From CAYVKY01 sp964452115 (lineage in GTDB: Bacteria; Bacteroidota; Ignavibacteria; Tepidaquicellales; Tepidaquicellaceae): a stretch of 7,934 bases of DNA. Positions 4,609-7,934 of this stretch are shown here, one piece after another. The first letter of the stretch is position 1, and each line of letters begins with the position of its first letter. The DNA lies in the NCBI GenBank assembly GCA_964452115.1, contig CAYVKY010000108.1:1-7934 (forward strand), read 5' to 3'. Under the pieces are notes generated by a model. That model had not been told where the DNA came from. It saw only the letters and a list, made by a program, of their open reading frames with translations, and ran no database searches. A program made the translations under genes and the position numbers.

Positions 4609-7413
4609 ATGAAATCCTTTTATTTGTTTATACTAAGTCTTTTGTTTTTTTCACAGGCGTATTCCCAGGAAAAAATTCCGCTCGACCACTCGCTTTATAA
4701 TTCGTGGAAGAGAATCGAAAGGGCAAAGATTTCTCAGGATGGAAAATTTGTAACGTATGAAATCAATCCCGCAAAAGGAGACGGATATTTTTACGTATAT
4801 AATTCTTCATCCGGCAAACTCGATTCTCTCTTCAGAGGTTCGGAAGGTGTTGTAATTCCTAACACAAATATTGCTGTTTTGAAAATCAAGCCGCCTTTTG
4901 ATGCAATCCGCAAAATGAAAATTGACAAAAAGAAATCCGATGAATTTCCAAAGGACACACTTGCATACATAGATTTATCAAAGGGTTTAAAAGAAATAAA
5001 CACAATTCCGGATGTTCAGAAATTTTCATATACGGAATTCGGAATGCCTCAATTAGTGTATCTGAAGGATTACAAATCCGATACGGTCGCTCATTCGGGT
5101 AAGAAAAAAAGCAAAAAGATAAAAACCGAACATTTCAAGGATACTTATCAACTGAATATTCTGGATTTGAAACTGCAGGAAACTGATACCGTAGATGACG
5201 TGAGCGATTTTGAAATTTCAAAGATGAATGATGTTGTAATATATACCAAGCAGACAATTGACACCGCTGAAACCCACAGTACAAGCATTCCCTATTCGGA
5301 AATTTTTATTTACAATCCTCACAATAAAACCACAAAGAAAATTTTTGATGAGGCGGGAAAGGTCAGCAAACTCACAATCAGTCCGGACGGCTCGAATGCG
5401 GGATTCCTTTATACAAGTGACACTTCATCCGTAAAAAGGTACACGCTTTATTTTTACAATCAAAATGATAAAAATGCGCATCACATCGCGGATACAAATT
5501 TATATTCACTTCCAAAAGACTGGGAAATTTCAGGACACGGAAGTTTGAAATTTTCGGACGATAACAGCAAATTGTATTTCAATACCGCTCCGAAAACTTT
5601 TGCTGCACCGAAGGACACAATCCCCGATGATGAAAAATTCAAAGTGGATGTGTGGAACTGGCAGGACCCGCTTTTGCAGTCGCAGCAATTGAAGGAACTT
5701 GACAGAGCGCTAAAACGGTCATATACTTCAATTTTCAGAATTGCCGATAAAAGATTTTTCCAGATAGCCGACACGCTGTTGAATGATGTACTTTTCGCTC
5801 GAAACGGAAATTCCGATTATGCGCTTGGGCTTACGAATATTCCATACAGAAAATATGTAACATGGGATGAACCGGAGTATAATGACATTTACCTCGTAGA
5901 CATGAAAACAGGTAATCAGAAACCTATTGCAGCTTTCAAGCAATATTGGTCATATCTTTCGCCTTTTAATAATTATGTTATTTATTATGAAACGTCGGAC
6001 AGCAGCTGGTATTCTTATTCAGTAAAAGATGAAAAGTATTATAATATTTCAAAAAGCATTCAGTATAAAATCGATGATGAAGAATGGGACCAGCCGATGT
6101 ACCCCAGCCCTTACGGCATTGCGGGCTTTACGAAAAATGATGAATATATTTTGATTTATGACAGGTATGACATCTGGAAAGTTAAACCTGACAATTCCTC
6201 CGCTCCGGTGTGCCTGACAGGCGGCGAAGGCAGAAAAAATAATATTGCATTCAGATACTCTAATTTATATCCCGATTCCGTTTACATCGGATTTAATGAC
6301 AAGATTCTAATAAAAGGCATTGACCAGAACGATTTTTCTGAATCGTATTATTATATCTCGCTGGATAATCCCCAAACACCTGAGTTTATTACAAAGTTCA
6401 ACTATTCAACTTTTACACCCGTAAAAGCAAAATCCTCCGATAAATTTATATTTTCAAAAATGTCATATACGGAATATCCGGACTTATGGTATTCCGATTT
6501 GAATTTTTCAAACCCGAAAAGGATTTCTATCGCTAATCCTCAGCAAAGCAAATATCTCTGGGGAAGCGTGGAAATATTCCATTGGAAAGATTCCGCAGGT
6601 ACGGATATGCGCGGACTGCTTTATAGACCTGAAAACTTTGATTCGACAAAAAAATATCCTGCAATTGTTTACTTCTATGAAAAGTACACACAGGATATCA
6701 ACGTCTATTACAGCGTGCTTCCGAGCAGGTCTGTGATAAATTTCCCTATGTACAACAGCAACGGTTACATCGTTTTCATTCCCGACCTCACATACAAAGT
6801 CGGTCATCCGGGACAAAGCGCCTATAATGGAATTATGAGCGGAACGAATGCGCTCATTGAAACAGGATTTGTGGATGCCGGTAACATCGGTCTGCAGGGA
6901 CAAAGCTGGGGCGGATATCAATCCGCATATATGGTTTCGCGAACGGGATTTTTCAAAGCCGCTATGGCGGGTGCACCCGTTGTGAATATGACGAGTGCTT
7001 ACGGAGGTATCAGATGGGAATCAGGAATGACGCGCATTATGCAGTACGAAAAAAGTCAGAGCAGAATAGGCGCCACACTTTCTGACAGCCTGAATTTATA
7101 TATCGAAAATTCTTCATTATTCAATGCGGGAAATATCACAACTCCGCTTCTGATTATGGCAAACGACAATGATGGCGCAGTGCCTTATCAGCAGGGGCTT
7201 GAGATGTTCAACTCGATGAGGCGTCTCGGCAAAACGGTTTACCTGCTGAATTACAACGGTGATGAACACAACCTGACCAAGTGGCCGAATAGAGTTGACC
7301 TTTCAATCCGCATGCTCGAATTTTTCGACCATTATCTCAAAGATAAACCGATGCCCGATTGGATGTCAAACGGAATTCCGGCCGTCCGCAAAGGAACGAC
7401 TACAGGGTATTAA
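4609..7413 (+). CDS. Secreted S9-family (prolyl oligopeptidase-type) serine peptidase
   Basis: 934 residues, complete. The first 20 residues (MKSFYLFILSLLFFSQAYSQ) are a Sec signal peptide, probably cut after YSQ or just before it. Residues of about 25-640 have repeated WD/beta-propeller-like strands ('AKISQDGKFVTYEIN', 'KLTISPDGSNAGFLYT', 'LKFSDDNSKLYFNT'), the propeller that gates S9 active sites. Residues of about 650-915 form the alpha/beta hydrolase domain. The nucleophile is Ser766 in 'GQSWGGY' (764-770), the acid is probably Asp855 in 'NDNDGAVP', and the base is His887 in 'GDEH', so the triad is intact. Two lysine-rich stretches (102-109, 165-172) lie in loops of the first propeller blades. 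The C-terminal 'MPDWMSNGIPAVRKG' is usual for the large Bacteroidota S9 peptidases of unknown specificity. There is no T9SS tail, so it is probably periplasmic. Known relatives cleave short peptides. Three stops in a row (TAA TAA TAG) end the gene. Confidence 0.95.
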   Translation: MKSFYLFILSLLFFSQAYSQEKIPLDHSLYNSWKRIERAKISQDGKFVTYEINPAKGDGYFYVYNSSSGKLDSLFRGSEGVVIPNTNIAVLKIKPPFDAIRKMKIDKKKSDEFPKDTLAYIDLSKGLKEINTIPDVQKFSYTEFGMPQLVYLKDYKSDTVAHSGKKKSKKIKTEHFKDTYQLNILDLKLQETDTVDDVSDFEISKMNDVVIYTKQTIDTAETHSTSIPYSEIFIYNPHNKTTKKIFDEAGKVSKLTISPDGSNAGFLYTSDTSSVKRYTLYFYNQNDKNAHHIADTNLYSLPKDWEISGHGSLKFSDDNSKLYFNTAPKTFAAPKDTIPDDEKFKVDVWNWQDPLLQSQQLKELDRALKRSYTSIFRIADKRFFQIADTLLNDVLFARNGNSDYALGLTNIPYRKYVTWDEPEYNDIYLVDMKTGNQKPIAAFKQYWSYLSPFNNYVIYYETSDSSWYSYSVKDEKYYNISKSIQYKIDDEEWDQPMYPSPYGIAGFTKNDEYILIYDRYDIWKVKPDNSSAPVCLTGGEGRKNNIAFRYSNLYPDSVYIGFNDKILIKGIDQNDFSESYYYISLDNPQTPEFITKFNYSTFTPVKAKSSDKFIFSKMSYTEYPDLWYSDLNFSNPKRISIANPQQSKYLWGSVEIFHWKDSAGTDMRGLLYRPENFDSTKKYPAIVYFYEKYTQDINVYYSVLPSRSVINFPMYNSNGYIVFIPDLTYKVGHPGQSAYNGIMSGTNALIETGFVDAGNIGLQGQSWGGYQSAYMVSRTGFFKAAMAGAPVVNMTSAYGGIRWESGMTRIMQYEKSQSRIGATLSDSLNLYIENSSLFNAGNITTPLLIMANDNDGAVPYQQGLEMFNSMRRLGKTVYLLNYNGDEHNLTKWPNRVDLSIRMLEFFDHYLKDKPMPDWMSNGIPAVRKGTTTGY

Positions 7414-7448
7414 TAATAGTCTTATCCTATATCTGAAATAATTCAAGT

Positions 7449-7487
7449 AATAATTTATAAATTAGGTTGGCAATTTATAAAATTATT
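7449..7487. terminator. AT-only hairpin downstream of the peptidase gene
   Basis: Arms 7449-7463 and 7472-7487 pair over 15 positions with one bulged A (7482), around the loop aggttggc. The stem is entirely A-T and begins 35 bases after the peptidase stop. It may help 3'-end formation of the peptidase mRNA, but no T-run follows, so its role is uncertain. Confidence 0.35.
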
Positions 7488-7522
7488 ATAAATATAATAT
7501 ATTTATTGTAGTAATCTTACGT

Positions 7523-7556
7523 GAAAGAATTTTTCTTTTAAAGAGAAAATTCTTTC
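7523..7556. terminator. Hairpin between convergent genes, possible bidirectional terminator
   Basis: gaaagaatttt (7523-7533) pairs perfectly with aaaattctttc (7546-7556), an 11-bp stem that can be extended past a bulge. It begins 13 bases after the stop of the right-edge minus-strand gene and lies 109 bases after the peptidase stop. Position favours a terminator for the minus-strand gene. There is no clean T-run on either side, so efficiency cannot be judged. Confidence 0.5.
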
Positions 7557-7569
7557 CGGTAATTTAATA

Positions 7570-7934
7570 TTATTTCAATATCATCATTTTCTTAATATCG
7601 TTGAATCCGCTTGTTTCCATCCTGTAAAAATATACTCCGCTTGATAAATTTCCTGCGTTAAAATCTATCGTATATGTTCCTGCCGCTTTAAATTCATTGA
7701 CGAGACGGCTTACTTCTCTTCCCAGTATATCATATAGTTTAATTGTTACCATACCCGCTTTCGGTATTGCAAAATTTATCTTTGTTACCGGATTAAACGG
7801 ATTTGGATAATTTTGAGATAAGGAATATTCCACAGGAACTTCTGTCCCGATTTGAACAATTCCGACTGTGCTGTCGGGGTTCCAATATGACCTTACGTTT
7901 GCATATATATCCCATTCTCCGTTTCTTTTATCAC
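7570..7934 (-). CDS. C-terminal end of a secreted protein with a T9SS-type sorting domain, cut by right window edge
   Basis: The reading frame is open from base 7932 down to TAA at 7572-7570, giving 120 complete residues with no start in sight. The GTG at 7833 is an internal Val codon, because the frame continues upstream of it without a stop (DKRNGEWDIYANV..., ...IGTEVPVEYS). The last 85 or so residues are the classic Por secretion-system C-terminal domain: 'SLSQNYPNPFNPVTKINFAIP', 'VTIKLYDILGREVSRLV', 'AGTYTIDFNAGNLSSGVYFYRM' and the basic end 'DIKKMMILK'. In Bacteroidota this beta-sandwich directs cargo through the type IX system and is removed or anchored at the surface. The NPFNP form is especially common in Ignavibacteria and relatives. 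The cargo domain lies outside the window, so its function is unknown. Confidence 0.92.
   Translation of the reverse strand, partial: DKRNGEWDIYANVRSYWNPDSTVGIVQIGTEVPVEYSLSQNYPNPFNPVTKINFAIPKAGMVTIKLYDILGREVSRLVNEFKAAGTYTIDFNAGNLSSGVYFYRMETSGFNDIKKMMILK

Noticed and set aside
7570..7833. A complete 87-residue gene starting at the GTG at 7833
   Set aside because: The frame stays open upstream to the window edge and the product is only a C-terminal sorting domain, so this is an internal codon of a larger gene.

Overview
The window looks like a piece of a chromosome from the Bacteroidota/Ignavibacteria (Chlorobi-related) group. The clues are AT-rich intergenic DNA, a lack of clear Shine-Dalgarno sequences before the starts, a secreted S9 peptidase of the large Bacteroidota type, and a right-edge gene ending in a 'NYPNPFNP ... 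GVYFYRM ... KKMMILK' tail. That tail is typical of type IX secretion cargo and is especially common in Ignavibacteria. The taxonomic call is inference from these family traits; no rRNA or marker tree was available.

Layout, left to right. Bases 1-1013 (minus) hold the N-terminal two thirds of a polysaccharide flippase (Wzx/MATE-like), cut by the left edge. A 13-bp perfect hairpin (1032-1067) separates it from a small secreted protein of unknown function (1092-1505, minus). Next comes a tightly packed minus-strand set: a GlcD-type FAD-linked oxidase (2834-4210), then after 6 bases a 4HBT acyl-CoA thioesterase (2423-2827), then, overlapping it by ATGA, nadC for NAD biosynthesis (1560-2426). These three are almost certainly cotranscribed. 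The secreted protein follows 54 bases later.

Bases 4211-4608 form a divergent, gene-free region. It carries the most interesting signal in the window: two 65-bp GC-rich sequences in inverted orientation, matching at 44 of 65 positions without gaps. Each can fold into the same two hairpins. Several differences between the copies are compensatory base-pair changes, so the structure seems to have been conserved. Each copy points toward the gene it precedes.

On the plus strand, 4609-7413 encodes a complete secreted S9 serine peptidase with a beta-propeller and an intact Ser-Asp-His triad. It converges on the 3' end of a minus-strand T9SS-cargo gene (7570-7934, open at the right edge). The 156 bases between them contain two hairpins that probably act as terminators.

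Taken together this is mostly ordinary housekeeping and envelope gene content: central metabolism and NAD synthesis in one operon, envelope polysaccharide export, and exported protein turnover. There is no sign of a phage, a transposase gene, a CRISPR array or a defence system. The structured repeat pair is the one element the gene content does not explain.
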